A stretch of 64,000 nt of DNA from Sinimarinibacterium arenosum (lineage in GTDB: Bacteria > Pseudomonadota > Gammaproteobacteria > Nevskiales > Nevskiaceae): contig NZ_SUKF01000001.1 in the NCBI RefSeq assembly GCF_005047655.1, forward strand, positions 422,745-486,744, given 5' to 3'. A program made the position numbers and the translations under genes. The notes beneath the pieces are model-generated. The model made no database searches and was not told where the DNA came from. It was given only the letters and a program-made list of their open reading frames with translations. Positions 25,911-34,197 of the stretch are shown piece after piece; positions within the stretch are counted from its first letter, which is position 1, and the number at the start of each line of letters is the position of its first letter.

Positions 25911-26318
25911 CTAGAAGTGAAGCTCGGTCTCTACGCCCATATAGGGTCGGGCCGAATTTTCGCGCTTCACGAAAGGCCGCAGGATCCACTTCTCCGTGGC
26001 AAAAGCGCCCATGGCGGAGCCGAGCATATGCGACGCAACATCCAGCCGATTGCTATAGGAGTTGCTCTGGCCGAGCTCTATGGTTGCGAACAATAACGAG
26101 CTGGCCCCGAAACCGATCCATGCGCTTCGCTCTTTGGACGCACTTTTCTTGTCCGCCCAAATAGTGATTTCGCCGGCCATGACGGCACCGCCTGCCACAT
26201 GTGACAGCTGGCTCGTGAGGCCGTCATAAGCCGCTGCCTGGCCGCAAAGCAGCAGACCAGCACAGAGAACAGCCACACGCCCCCAGATTCTTATATCGAT
26301 CAATTTTCGCTCACTCAC
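25911..26318 (-). CDS. Hypothetical exported/membrane protein
   Basis: With a GTG start at 26318 the product has 135 residues and a signal-peptide-like N-terminus ending near A-A-A-Y. The remainder has a H-V-A-G-G-A segment, a hydrophobic stretch, and N-R-x-D-V-A-S-H-M-L-G-S-x-x-G. This His/Asp-spaced pattern recalls VanZ- or YfiM-like membrane proteins. The longer frame to 26420 adds a non-signal N-terminus and is less likely. Function is unknown and the start is uncertain. Confidence 0.5.
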   Translation of the reverse strand: MSERKLIDIRIWGRVAVLCAGLLLCGQAAAYDGLTSQLSHVAGGAVMAGEITIWADKKSASKERSAWIGFGASSLLFATIELGQSNSYSNRLDVASHMLGSAMGAFATEKWILRPFVKRENSARPYMGVETELHF

Positions 26319-26438
26319 GTATCCAATCGGGTCAGTTTCCGCGGAACACGCCTGCGGGTTCAACTGATCACAGCGATACGGGATGGTTGTGGGGATGCGG
26401 AACCCCGATGACTCCAGCAATCAAACCGTTGCGGCAAC

Positions 26439-26471
26439 AAAAAAGGCCGCGGCTTCCAAGAAGCCGCGACC
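26439..26471 (-). terminator. Rho-independent terminator of the cold-shock gene
   Basis: On the minus strand an 11-bp hairpin (GGTCGCGGCTT / AAGCCGCGGCC, one G-U pair) is followed by six T residues, 23 nt after the cold-shock gene stop. It is a classic intrinsic terminator. Confidence 0.85.
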
Positions 26472-26493
26472 TTTGATTCAGCCGGAGTGCCGT

Positions 26494-26709
26494 TTAGGCG
26501 AGCGGGCGAATCTTCGTTGCCTGCATGCCCTTCGGGCCACGGGCTTCGACGTATTCAACGCGCTGACCTTCGGCCAGCGACTTGAAGCCGCCGCCTTCGA
26601 TTTCCTTGAAGTGGGCAAAGAGGTCTTCTCCGCCATTGGCCGGCGTAATGAAGCCGAAGCCCTTGGCGTCGTTGAACCACTTAACGGTACCGCTGGAGAC
26701 ATTGCTCAT
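26494..26709 (-). CDS. Cold-shock protein, CspA family
   Basis: The 71-residue cold-shock domain protein is a nucleic-acid-binding beta barrel and RNA chaperone. The RNP1-like motif K-G-F-G-F-I and the second motif D-L-F-A-H-F are present, with the standard G-T-V-K-W-F-N start and full length. A strong AAGGAA ribosome binding site and a long A+T-rich leader upstream are usual for cold-shock mRNAs. Position alone cannot say which Csp paralogue it is or whether it is cold-inducible. Confidence 0.95.
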   Translation of the reverse strand: MSNVSSGTVKWFNDAKGFGFITPANGGEDLFAHFKEIEGGGFKSLAEGQRVEYVEARGPKGMQATKIRPLA

Positions 26710-27075
26710 GGATGCATTCCTTAAAATTTAAAAACGGGCATACCGCCCGCAGAGGTGCAAACGGTCAAGGAACGCATCGGGGAATTCGTGCCGCAAAAAC
26801 ATACAACGGCCCTAACCAGCTGAGTACACTGCTTGATACTTGCCGGGCCACCATACGCGCTTTTGTTCGCCGTGTCGAAGTTATTTTTGGGAATTCGAGT
26901 ATTCGATCCTGAAAAACCCAGGCGCTGCCTGGGGCAGAGTCTCAATTTGCAGCACTTGCCTGCAGGACCTTGGTGGCCCACCCCGCTGTGCTTTTGCCGC
27001 ATTTTTCCGATCGCGAAGTCCACCGATGCGCCGTCCAGCACTACTTTTTCACGGGCTAGATGGCGCGCCGGAAGA
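26710..27075. other. Leader/promoter region of the cold-shock gene
   Basis: This 366-bp gap holds no convincing gene. It contains the leader and presumably the promoter of the cold-shock gene, and the terminator of the upstream DUF6090-like operon at 26912-26933. Composition is moderately A+T-rich compared with the flanks. Confidence 0.4.
26912..26933 (-). terminator. Rho-independent terminator of the DUF6090-like operon
   Basis: On the minus strand CCCAGGC / GCCTGGG (7 bp, 3-nt loop) is followed by TTTTTC, 142 bp beyond the end of the second DUF6090-like gene. Confidence 0.7.
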
Positions 27076-27849
27076 TCATGGCGCGCTCTCGGTTTCGCCA
27101 AGTTCTACCTTGACGATTTGCCGCAGCGACACCGCCAAGGCGACTGAGTGCGTCCCGAACATTGATGCAACTTCCATCGTCGAAGCCCAGTAACGCAATT
27201 CGTTCATCAGTGATTTGTCCTGACTGATGGCTTCGACAATGCTGCGCGCGTCTGCCTCGCTGATCGGTGAGTCGCAATCGAGCAAGCGTTGTATCTCTGA
27301 ATCGGCCGCGTAGCAGTGATTCCAGATATGGGATTGCACTGAGAGCGGAATGAGTCCGCGAACGTGCATGCGATACGCGGGTCGCTCCGTAATGATCGGG
27401 TTGGCCGCAGACCGGTAATATTTCGCGAGGCTGTCACGCAATTTTGTGTTGGCGATCAGGCCGAGTTCGCCGGCGCTTTTCAGTTCTTCGTAGGTTGAAT
27501 TCGCGGGGTAGAACTCGGCAACTTGGCTTGCCTGGAAATATGCGACCAGCAATCGCCATTGGGAAAGGCCGTCTGCATCGCCGCTTTCGGCATAAGCCGC
27601 CGCTTTCGCGCCGTAGTCGTAGACTTCTCCCCAGAACTGAAGGCGATCGCGATAAGTGGCGATGTCAGTGTCGAGATCGGTCGCGATCCTTTCAAGGAAA
27701 GCTTGCGCTCGGGCCCGATCTACGCGTGCCTCGTTCCAGTTCGAGACCTGAATACCGATGAAGACGCCCACGACAACGATGACGAAGTCGAGGATTACCG
27801 CGGTCCAATTCTGCGCTTTCACATGTTCGATGACGCGCGAGAGGATCAT
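27076..27849 (-). CDS. DUF6090-like membrane protein (second of pair)
   Basis: The 257-residue protein starts with M-I-L-S-R-V-I-E-H-V-K followed by a hydrophobic helix D-F-V-I-V-V-V-G-V-F-I-G-I-Q and a W-N-E, the signature of DUF6090-type proteins. The rest is a soluble, mostly helical domain of unknown role. Its start overlaps the stop of the upstream paralogue by 4 bp (ATGA), so the two are translationally coupled. The shared anchor suggests that the proteins associate in the membrane; that is inference. Confidence 0.7.
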   Translation of the reverse strand: MILSRVIEHVKAQNWTAVILDFVIVVVGVFIGIQVSNWNEARVDRARAQAFLERIATDLDTDIATYRDRLQFWGEVYDYGAKAAAYAESGDADGLSQWRLLVAYFQASQVAEFYPANSTYEELKSAGELGLIANTKLRDSLAKYYRSAANPIITERPAYRMHVRGLIPLSVQSHIWNHCYAADSEIQRLLDCDSPISEADARSIVEAISQDKSLMNELRYWASTMEVASMFGTHSVALAVSLRQIVKVELGETESAP

Positions 27850-28607
27850 GGTATCGGAGCCTTTTCAGGCGAATGATGAATGCCGATTTCTGCGTCCAGC
27901 ACATCGTGCAATGCCGATAGCTGTCGGCTGACCGGCAGTACTGCGCGCTCGGTGTAGACGCTGTACATATATGCGTTCTCGCTGACTTCGTTTCGGAAAA
28001 CGCGGTCTGCACGCATGGCGCGTGTATCGCATTCGGGGTTGAGCCACAGCGAGTCGACCCCAAGACGGGACGGGCCGAGATGATGCGTGATCAGGCGCGG
28101 GAAGGCTCGTCCGAGATCGTGGCCGGAGCGACTGATCGCCGTGGTGAGATCGCGCGCCCGTGCTGCATCTTGCATGTAATTCAATATGGCTGTGCGGACC
28201 GGCGTCGAGGTGAGCTGATCGAGCCGGCCCGTCGACAGTAGCTCGATCACCGTCGGGAGTTCTGCGGGCGGCACCGTCGTATGGGCGGATCCGACGATGG
28301 CGTCACAGTGCTCCAGCGACAACACCTGATCTGTATCACTGCTGTTGAGATGGTCAACGGCATTGATCAGTGCGCGGGAGAATTTCGTTCGAGTTCGATC
28401 ATAGATTGAACGCGTTTCGATCAGCTTCTCAACTTCACTATGCAGACGGTCGAGATACTCATGCTCATTTTTCTGCCGCCCCCGCTCAACGGCCCAGTCC
28501 TGCGCCTGAAGGCCGATAAAGACGCCGACGACGACGATGACGAAATCAATGACGATCGCCGTCCAGTGCTGATTCTTCACATGCTCAACAATGCGACGCA
28601 GGATCAT
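27846..28607 (-). CDS. DUF6090-like membrane protein (first of pair)
   Basis: The 253-residue paralogue of the next gene has the same first 35 residues in pattern (E-H-V-K-x-Q-x-W-T-A, then D-F-V-I-V-V-V-G-V-F-I-G-x-Q). Its downstream domain has diverged almost beyond recognition. One membrane helix (about 20-36) would anchor a cytoplasmic or periplasmic helical domain. Function is unknown. GGAGA lies 10 nt before the ATG. The pair probably arose by tandem duplication, with selection on the anchor and divergence of the remainder. Confidence 0.7.
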   Translation of the reverse strand: MILRRIVEHVKNQHWTAIVIDFVIVVVGVFIGLQAQDWAVERGRQKNEHEYLDRLHSEVEKLIETRSIYDRTRTKFSRALINAVDHLNSSDTDQVLSLEHCDAIVGSAHTTVPPAELPTVIELLSTGRLDQLTSTPVRTAILNYMQDAARARDLTTAISRSGHDLGRAFPRLITHHLGPSRLGVDSLWLNPECDTRAMRADRVFRNEVSENAYMYSVYTERAVLPVSRQLSALHDVLDAEIGIHHSPEKAPIP

Positions 28608-28827
28608 TGGGACGTTGTCTCCGCGGGCGTGTGATGCGTGCGAAGCGATTGCGTAACGAGCCGGAGGCCGCGCCTGTTGTGGGTCTGATAGGCAAGGTTC
28701 GATTCGTTGAGGTTGTTCATGAATCGACGACGCAGATGCATCGCCGGGACATTGCCTGGGTGTGGCTGCGGCGAGGCGCTCCGATCTAGGCTGCCTTCGT
28801 TGGTTACTCCGGACTCAGGTAGAAATG

Positions 28828-28861
28828 ATTTGGCCCGGATTCGCAAGAATCCGGGCCAAAT
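28828..28861. terminator. Strong 15-bp hairpin downstream of nrdB
   Basis: ATTTGGCCCGGATTC pairs perfectly with GAATCCGGGCCAAAT across a 4-nt loop (GCAA on the plus strand, TTGC on the minus). It lies 35 bp after the nrdB stop in the 289-bp gap before the DUF6090-like operon. The T-run is short. I see no other gene in the gap. Confidence 0.7.
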
Positions 28862-28896
28862 AGGGTTACCAAGGATTGCCATCTGCGTTTCGGCAA

Positions 28897-30069
28897 TCAA
28901 TCCCAGCTGAGTGCGCCGCCGGTCTGGTACTCGGTGACGCGGGTCTCGAAGAAGTTCTTTTCCTTCTTCAGGTCCATGACTTCGCTCATCCACGGGAACG
29001 GGTTTTCCGCGCCAGGGTAGATCGGCTGCAGGCCGATCTGGGCGCAGCGGCGGTTGCAGATGAACTTGAGGTAGTCGTTGAACTGGCTGGCGTTGAGGCC
29101 GAGGACGCCGCGCGGCATGGTGTCATGCGCGTAGCGGATTTCCATTTCCGTGGCTTCCATCAGCATGTGCTTGATTTCTTCCTGGAACTCGGCGGTCCAC
29201 AAATGCGGGTTCTCGAACTTGATCTGGTTGATCACGTCGATGCCGAAGTTCATGTGCATGGATTCGTCACGCATGATGTACTGGATCTGCTCGGAGGCGC
29301 CCATCATCTTGTTGCGGCGGCCGAAGCTGAGCAGCTGCACGAAGCCGACGTAGAAGAAGATGCCTTCGAACACGACGTAGAAGGCGATCAGGTCGCGCAG
29401 CAGGCGGCGGTCGGCTTCCGGCGTGCCGGTGTGGAAATCCGGGTCGGAGAGCGACTGCGTGAACTGCAGACTCCACGCGGCCTTCTCGTGGATCGACGGG
29501 ACTTCGCGGTACATGTTGAAGACTTCGGCTTCGTCGAGGCCAAGGCTTTCGATGATGTACTGGTAGGCGTGCGTGTGCAGCGCTTCCTCGAAGGCCTGGC
29601 GCAGCAGGTACTGGCGGCACTCGGGGTTGGTCAGGTGGCGGTAAACCGCGAGCACCAGATTGTTGGCGACGAGGCTGTCCGCGGTGCTGAAGAAGCCGAG
29701 GCTGCGCTTGATGATGGTGCGCTCGTCATCGGTCAGGCCATTGGGGTCCTGCCACATGGCGATGTCGGCGGACATGCCGATTTCCTGCGGCATCCAGTGG
29801 TTGTTGCAGGCGTCGAGATACTTGTCCCAGGCCCAGCGGTACTTGAACGGGACGAGCTGGTTGAGGTCGGCGCGGCAGTTGATGATCTTCTTGTCGTCGA
29901 CCTGGATGCGGCGTGCGCCCATCTGCAGGTCTTCGAGGCCGGTCGCGCCGGCGACTTCACCGTGCGCGCTCTGCTGGACTACCGCCGGATGCGGCTTGCG
30001 CAGCTCGGGCTCGGCTGCGGCGAGGTGAGCCTGGGTGGTGGTGCTTGGTGCGTCGTCCCATTCCAGCAT
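28897..30069 (-). CDS. nrdB: Class Ia ribonucleotide reductase beta subunit
   Basis: The 390-residue NrdB holds the diiron centre and tyrosyl radical used by NrdA to make deoxyribonucleotides. Visible ligands are Asp131, Glu162 and His165, with later Glu (E-G-I-F-F) and Glu/His (R-D-E-S-M-H). The radical tyrosine is Tyr169, spaced as Tyr122 is from its ligands in E. coli. The C-terminus carries the usual flexible tail. GGAG lies 7 nt before ATG 30069. nrdA is upstream but separated by 559 bp, a terminator and a separate NrdR-box pair, so nrdB probably has its own promoter. Confidence 0.95.
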   Translation of the reverse strand: MLEWDDAPSTTTQAHLAAAEPELRKPHPAVVQQSAHGEVAGATGLEDLQMGARRIQVDDKKIINCRADLNQLVPFKYRWAWDKYLDACNNHWMPQEIGMSADIAMWQDPNGLTDDERTIIKRSLGFFSTADSLVANNLVLAVYRHLTNPECRQYLLRQAFEEALHTHAYQYIIESLGLDEAEVFNMYREVPSIHEKAAWSLQFTQSLSDPDFHTGTPEADRRLLRDLIAFYVVFEGIFFYVGFVQLLSFGRRNKMMGASEQIQYIMRDESMHMNFGIDVINQIKFENPHLWTAEFQEEIKHMLMEATEMEIRYAHDTMPRGVLGLNASQFNDYLKFICNRRCAQIGLQPIYPGAENPFPWMSEVMDLKKEKNFFETRVTEYQTGGALSWD

Positions 30070-30332
30070 GTGTCTACTCCGTTCTTGTCTCCGGCCTGTG
30101 CCGGACGGTTTCGTGTCTGTGTCGCGTTTGCGCACGCGTCGTTTTCAGAATTTGGTGCCAATCGCAGATGAGGCTCCGTCAGCAGCTCGCGCAGTCTCTG
30201 AAGAACTGTCGCTGAGTGATTGCTGGCGCGATCTTTTTTCGGCTGGCTTCCCCCTGACGCGTGGCGCTGTATTCACTGCGACAGCGCTGCGCTCAAGATT
30301 GCGCCTGCTCTGGGGTGGAGTCAAGGGGGTTC

Positions 30333-30380
30333 ACACTACCTGTAGTAGATTTGGTGCGGTTGGATGACTACATGTAGTAA
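30333..30380 (-). promoter_or_regulatory. Tandem NrdR boxes upstream of nrdB
   Basis: Two palindromic 16-bp sites, ACACTACCTGTAGTAG (30333-30348) and TGACTACATGTAGTAA (30365-30380), have centres 32 bp apart, three helical turns. Both match about 10-11 of 16 positions of the NrdR-box consensus, and the second contains a perfect 12-bp palindrome. NrdR represses ribonucleotide reductase genes through such paired boxes. Confidence 0.8.
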
Positions 30381-30392
30381 AAGCGGCCGCAC

Positions 30393-30552
30393 TTATGCCC
30401 CGCTTACGCACAGGCGTTGCGCAGCTGCGCACCCAGCCTGTGCACAGACTTGTCCCCAACCCTGCGCGCAAGCTTTCCCAAGGCTGTCCCCAGCCTTGCG
30501 CACACACTTATGCGATGGGGTGCCCACAGGCTTGCCCACAGTTTTGTGCACA
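30393..30552 (+). repeat. Array of DnaA-box-like nonamers at about 12-bp spacing
   Basis: A run of degenerate nonamers of form (T/C)T(A/G)(T/C)(G/C)C(A/C)CA, all in one orientation, starts at 30393, 30404, 30417, 30438, 30450, 30462, 30473, 30484, 30496, 30508, 30520, 30532 and 30544. Examples are TTACGCACA, TTGTCCCCA, TTGCGCACA, TTGCCCACA and TTGTGCACA. The DnaA box is TTATCCACA. Spacing is mostly 11-13 bp. The array lies between the nrdA terminator and the nrdB NrdR boxes. Confidence 0.6.
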
Positions 30553-30569
30553 GCCGCGGTTCCAGAAGA

Positions 30570-30602
30570 AAAAATGCGGACGCCCGTTGCCGAGCGTCCG
30601 CA
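30570..30602 (-). terminator. Rho-independent terminator of nrdA
   Basis: On the minus strand TGCGGACGC / GCGTCCGCA (9-bp stem) is followed by a T-rich run, 26 nt after the nrdA stop. It separates nrdA from nrdB transcription. Confidence 0.8.
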
Positions 30603-30628
30603 GTCCCCTTGAGACACCCCTCATTAAC

Positions 30629-33556
30629 TTACTGGCAGGCCTCGCATTCGGGATCGAGGATCGAGCAGACCTTGGCACTGCCGACATCCGTCGCGGCCAC
30701 TGCCGGCGTGGCCTTGGCGGCCGGCGCTGTGCTGACGCCACTGCTGCTGGACTGGCCGACCTTGTTCAGGCGGGTGTCGCTGATCGTCGATTTCTCGGCG
30801 TGCGTCGCGCCCATGGTGCGCAGGTAGTAGGTGGTCTTCAGGCCGGACGTCCAGGCGTGCTTGTACAGCTCGTCCAGCTTCTTGCCGTTGGGCTGACTCA
30901 TGTACAGATTCAGCGACTGCGCCTGATCGATCCACTTCTGGCGGCGGCTGCCGGCGTCGACCAGACGCTTGGCGTCGATCTCGAAGGCGCACTTGTAGAT
31001 CGCCTTGATCTCGGCCGGGATGCGGTCGATGCTCTGCACGCTGCCGTCGAAGTACTTGAGGTCATGCGCCATGACCTCGTCCCACAGACCGAGCTGCTTG
31101 AGGTCGTTGACCAGATACTCGTTGACGACGGTGAACTCGCCGGACAGGTTCGATTTGACGTACAGGTTCTGGTACGTCGGCTCGATCGACTGCGACACGC
31201 CGGTGATGTTGGCGATGGTCGCGGTCGGGGCGATCGCCATGGTGTTGCTGTTGCGCACACCCACGGTCTTCACGCGCTCACGCAGGGCGTCCCAGTCGAA
31301 GCGGCCGGACACTGAAGTGTCCTGCTGCAGGTACTGCGGGCCGCGCTGCTTGGCGAGGATCTGGATCGAGTCGATCGGCAGAATGCCCTGGCTCCACAGC
31401 GAGCCTTCGAAACTGGAGTACTTGCCGCGCTCGGCGGCAAGGTCGCTGGACGCCTTGATTGCGTAGTAGCTGATCGCTTCCATCGACTCGTCGGCGAACT
31501 TGATCGCCTCGTCGGACTCATACGCCAGACGCTTCTTGTACAGCGCGTCGTTGAAGCCCATCAGGCCCATGCCGACCGGACGATGGCGCAGGTTGGAGTT
31601 ACGCGCAGTCGCTACCGAGTAGTAGTTGTACTCGATGACGTTGTCGAGCATGCGCATCGCGGTATTGACGGTCTTCTCGAGCTTGACCAGATCCAGCGCG
31701 CCGCTTGCATCGAGGTGTGCGGGCAGGTTGATCGAGCCGAGGTTGCACACGGCGATTTCCTGACCGGCCTTGGTGTTCAGCGTGATCTCGGTGCACAGGT
31801 TGGAGCTGTGCACGACGCCGACGTGCTGCTGCGGCGAACGCAGATTGCACGGATCCTTGAACGTGACCCAAGGATGGCCGGTCTCGAACAGCATGCTGAG
31901 CATCTTGCGCCACAGCGTCAGTGCCTGGATGCGCTTGAAGTTCTTGAGGCGGCCTTCGTCGGCCAGCTTCTCGTACTCGACGTAGCGTTTCTCGAACGCT
32001 TCACCCATCAGGTCATGCAGATCCGGCGTTTCGTCCGGCGAGAACAAGGTCCACGGACCTTCTTCCATCACGCGCTTCATGAACAGGTCCGGCACCCAGT
32101 TGGCCGTGTTCATGTCATGCGTGCGGCGGCGGTCGTCGCCGGTGTTCTTGCGCAGTTCGAGGAATTCCTCGATGTCGCGGTGCCAGGTTTCCAGGTAGGC
32201 GCACAGCGCGCCCTTGCGCTTGCCACCCTGGTTGACCGCGACGCAGGTGTCGTTGGCCACCTTCAGGAACGGCACGACGCCGTTGGATTTGCCGTTGGTG
32301 CCCTTGATCCAGCCACCCATGCCGCGTACCGGTGTCCAGTCGTTGCCGAGGCCGCCGGCAAACTTGGACAGCATCGCGTTGTCGTGGATCGCGCCGAAGA
32401 TGCCGTGCAGCTCATCCGGCACCTGGGTCAGGTAGCAGCTCGAAAGTTGTGGTCTGAGGGTGCCGGAGTTGAACAGCGTCGGCGTGCTGCTCATGAAGTC
32501 GAAGCTGGACAGCAGCTGGTAGAACTCGATCGCGCGCGCTTCGCGGTCGATCTCGTTCATCGCCAGACCCATTGCCACGCGCATGAAGAACGCCTGTGGC
32601 AGCTCGAAGCGGGTCTTGTTGCTGTGGATGAAGTAGCGGTCGTACAGCGTCTGCATGCCGAGGTAGTCGAACTTGCCGTCACGCTCGGCGATCAGCGCCT
32701 TGCCCAACGCTTCGAGGTCGTACAGCGCGAGCTTGGGGTCGATCAGTTCCAGCGACACCGCCTTGTGGATGTACTCGCGGAAGTAGTCCGGGTAGACCGC
32801 CTTCATTTCCTCGAAGGTCGGGCGCGTTTCGGACATGCCGAGGAACTTCAGCGCTTCGTGGCGCAGCGCGTCGAGCAGCAGGCGCGCCGACACGTAGGTG
32901 TAATTCGGTTCTTTTTCGATGCGGGCGCGTGCAGTCAGGGTCAGTGCCTGTGAAACCTCGGCTTCGGGCATGCCGTCGTAGAGGTCGCGCAGCGTGGCGG
33001 TGACGATTTCATCGACGCTGACGCCGCCCAGACCGTCGCAGGCCTCGGTGACGAGACGGCGCATGCGCGCTTCGTCCAGTGCCACCACGGTGCCGTCATC
33101 GCGGGTGATCGAAAGCGTTGGCTTGGCGCTGGCGGGCTGCGCGGCCGCTTCGGCCTCGCGCTTGCGCGTCTGTTCAGCGCGGTACAGCACGTAAGCGCGG
33201 GCGACCTTGTGTTCGCCGTTGCGCATCAGCGCCAGTTCCACCTGATCCTGGATGTCTTCGATGTGTACGGTGCCGCCGCCGGACATGTGGCGGGTCAGCG
33301 CCTGCACCACCTGCTGGGTCAGCTCTTCGATCTTGCTGCGGACCGAAGCCGAAGCTGCCGAAGCGCCGCCTTCAACCGCCAGATACGCCTTGGTCATGGC
33401 GATCTGGATCTTGCTCGCATCGAAGCTGGTGACCTTGCCGTTGCGGCGGATCACCTTGATCGCGCCCGGCGCGGTAGCGGCCACGTCGACCGTTGAGGTT
33501 GGGGTCTCCGGCGGTCGACGGGCTTCGGTCGGTGCGGCTGTGGAATGGGTTTGCAT
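30629..33556 (-). CDS. nrdA: Class Ia ribonucleotide reductase alpha subunit
   Basis: The 975-residue catalytic subunit reduces ribonucleoside diphosphates. Two ATP-cone regions are visible at the N-terminus: a canonical one at about 31-125 (K-V-I-R-R-N-G-K) and a more divergent one at about 150-235. Two cones are also known in Pseudomonas NrdA. The active-site cysteine regions (S-S-C-Y-L, C-N-L-G-S-I-N-L) and the C-terminal shuttle cysteines (C-x7-C-x-x-C) are intact. ATG 33556 has GGGGGGAG upstream. Two NrdR-like boxes lie 88-135 bp before it. Confidence 0.95.
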   Translation of the reverse strand: MQTHSTAAPTEARRPPETPTSTVDVAATAPGAIKVIRRNGKVTSFDASKIQIAMTKAYLAVEGGASAASASVRSKIEELTQQVVQALTRHMSGGGTVHIEDIQDQVELALMRNGEHKVARAYVLYRAEQTRKREAEAAAQPASAKPTLSITRDDGTVVALDEARMRRLVTEACDGLGGVSVDEIVTATLRDLYDGMPEAEVSQALTLTARARIEKEPNYTYVSARLLLDALRHEALKFLGMSETRPTFEEMKAVYPDYFREYIHKAVSLELIDPKLALYDLEALGKALIAERDGKFDYLGMQTLYDRYFIHSNKTRFELPQAFFMRVAMGLAMNEIDREARAIEFYQLLSSFDFMSSTPTLFNSGTLRPQLSSCYLTQVPDELHGIFGAIHDNAMLSKFAGGLGNDWTPVRGMGGWIKGTNGKSNGVVPFLKVANDTCVAVNQGGKRKGALCAYLETWHRDIEEFLELRKNTGDDRRRTHDMNTANWVPDLFMKRVMEEGPWTLFSPDETPDLHDLMGEAFEKRYVEYEKLADEGRLKNFKRIQALTLWRKMLSMLFETGHPWVTFKDPCNLRSPQQHVGVVHSSNLCTEITLNTKAGQEIAVCNLGSINLPAHLDASGALDLVKLEKTVNTAMRMLDNVIEYNYYSVATARNSNLRHRPVGMGLMGFNDALYKKRLAYESDEAIKFADESMEAISYYAIKASSDLAAERGKYSSFEGSLWSQGILPIDSIQILAKQRGPQYLQQDTSVSGRFDWDALRERVKTVGVRNSNTMAIAPTATIANITGVSQSIEPTYQNLYVKSNLSGEFTVVNEYLVNDLKQLGLWDEVMAHDLKYFDGSVQSIDRIPAEIKAIYKCAFEIDAKRLVDAGSRRQKWIDQAQSLNLYMSQPNGKKLDELYKHAWTSGLKTTYYLRTMGATHAEKSTISDTRLNKVGQSSSSGVSTAPAAKATPAVAATDVGSAKVCSILDPECEACQ

Positions 33557-33643
33557 AGATGTGATCTCCCCCCGGAAAGTGCGTGGAAACGGAGCAAATG
33601 GCGAAGCCACGGACACCTGTAGCGGTGACTCGTGGCAGTGTGG

Positions 33644-33691
33644 CAACCATATCTTGTGGTTCCAAGGCCAGTCAACCCCAAGCGCTTGTGT
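33644..33691 (-). promoter_or_regulatory. Tandem NrdR boxes upstream of nrdA
   Basis: Box-like sites at 33644-33659 (CAACCATATCTTGTGG) and 33676-33691 (CCCCAAGCGCTTGTGT) have centres exactly 32 bp apart, the same spacing as the nrdB pair. Each matches about 10-11 of 16 consensus positions, best in the CTTGTG half. Confidence 0.65.
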
Positions 33692-33879
33692 CCAAAGCGG
33701 TGCAATTCCCCTTGGAAATCTTGTGCATAACTATGCGTGCAGTGCGCCTCTGCCAATGATTCCAGTGACTTGCACGCGGTCACCGGCAAACGCCGCATGC
33801 TGGTGGGGTTTTGCACTGAAAAGCCTGTATCGCTGCGGGTTTCAGGGATGACCCGAACCAGGGCGCAGTTGCAGGAATG

Positions 33880-34006
33880 TTATTTTTAAGACATAAGAAA
33901 AAACATATATAAATAAAAAATCACAATGCTGACTTGCTGTCTGATAATGCGTGCTGTTTTTACACTTAAAAGAATTTAATGCAACTTATTATCACATTCA
34001 CATGCC
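33880..34006. other. Strongly A+T-rich block upstream of the Gcr-family gene
   Basis: Within the 641-bp gap between nrdA (minus) and the Gcr-family gene (plus), these about 127 bp are dominated by A and T, with runs such as AAAAAACATATATAAATAAA. The rest of the gap is G+C-rich. I see no gene. It may hold a promoter UP element, a nucleoid-protein binding site, or remnant foreign DNA. Confidence 0.5.
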
Positions 34007-34197
34007 AAGCCGGCGGTCCTGGTCAAGACTTGCGGTGCACCGCGGCTCATGACACAAAGGCAACCCGCTGTGTTTGTCCCTCCCAGCACATCTTCCTGAC
34101 GAATGACCTTTGATCCGAATGGCCGTCTCTCGCGGCTGCAGCATCGTGCATGCCCTGTCCATCAACAGAGCGCGTGGACGTCTGTCGGGGGGCGCGT

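Noticed and set aside
28604-28993. 129-codon minus-strand frame overlapping the start of the first DUF6090-like gene
   Set aside because: It runs through the strong hairpin at 28828-28861 into the end of nrdB and has no family features.
28876-30171. Long open frame on the plus strand opposite nrdB
   Set aside because: It is the antisense of the strongly conserved nrdB and shows no recognisable protein pattern; long antisense frames are expected in G+C-rich genes.
30393-30552. CRISPR array
   Set aside because: Units are 9 bp, degenerate and about 12 bp apart, without the repeat-spacer structure or cas genes.
31583-32953. Long open frame opposite nrdA
   Set aside because: Antisense shadow of nrdA without a ribosome binding site or family motif.
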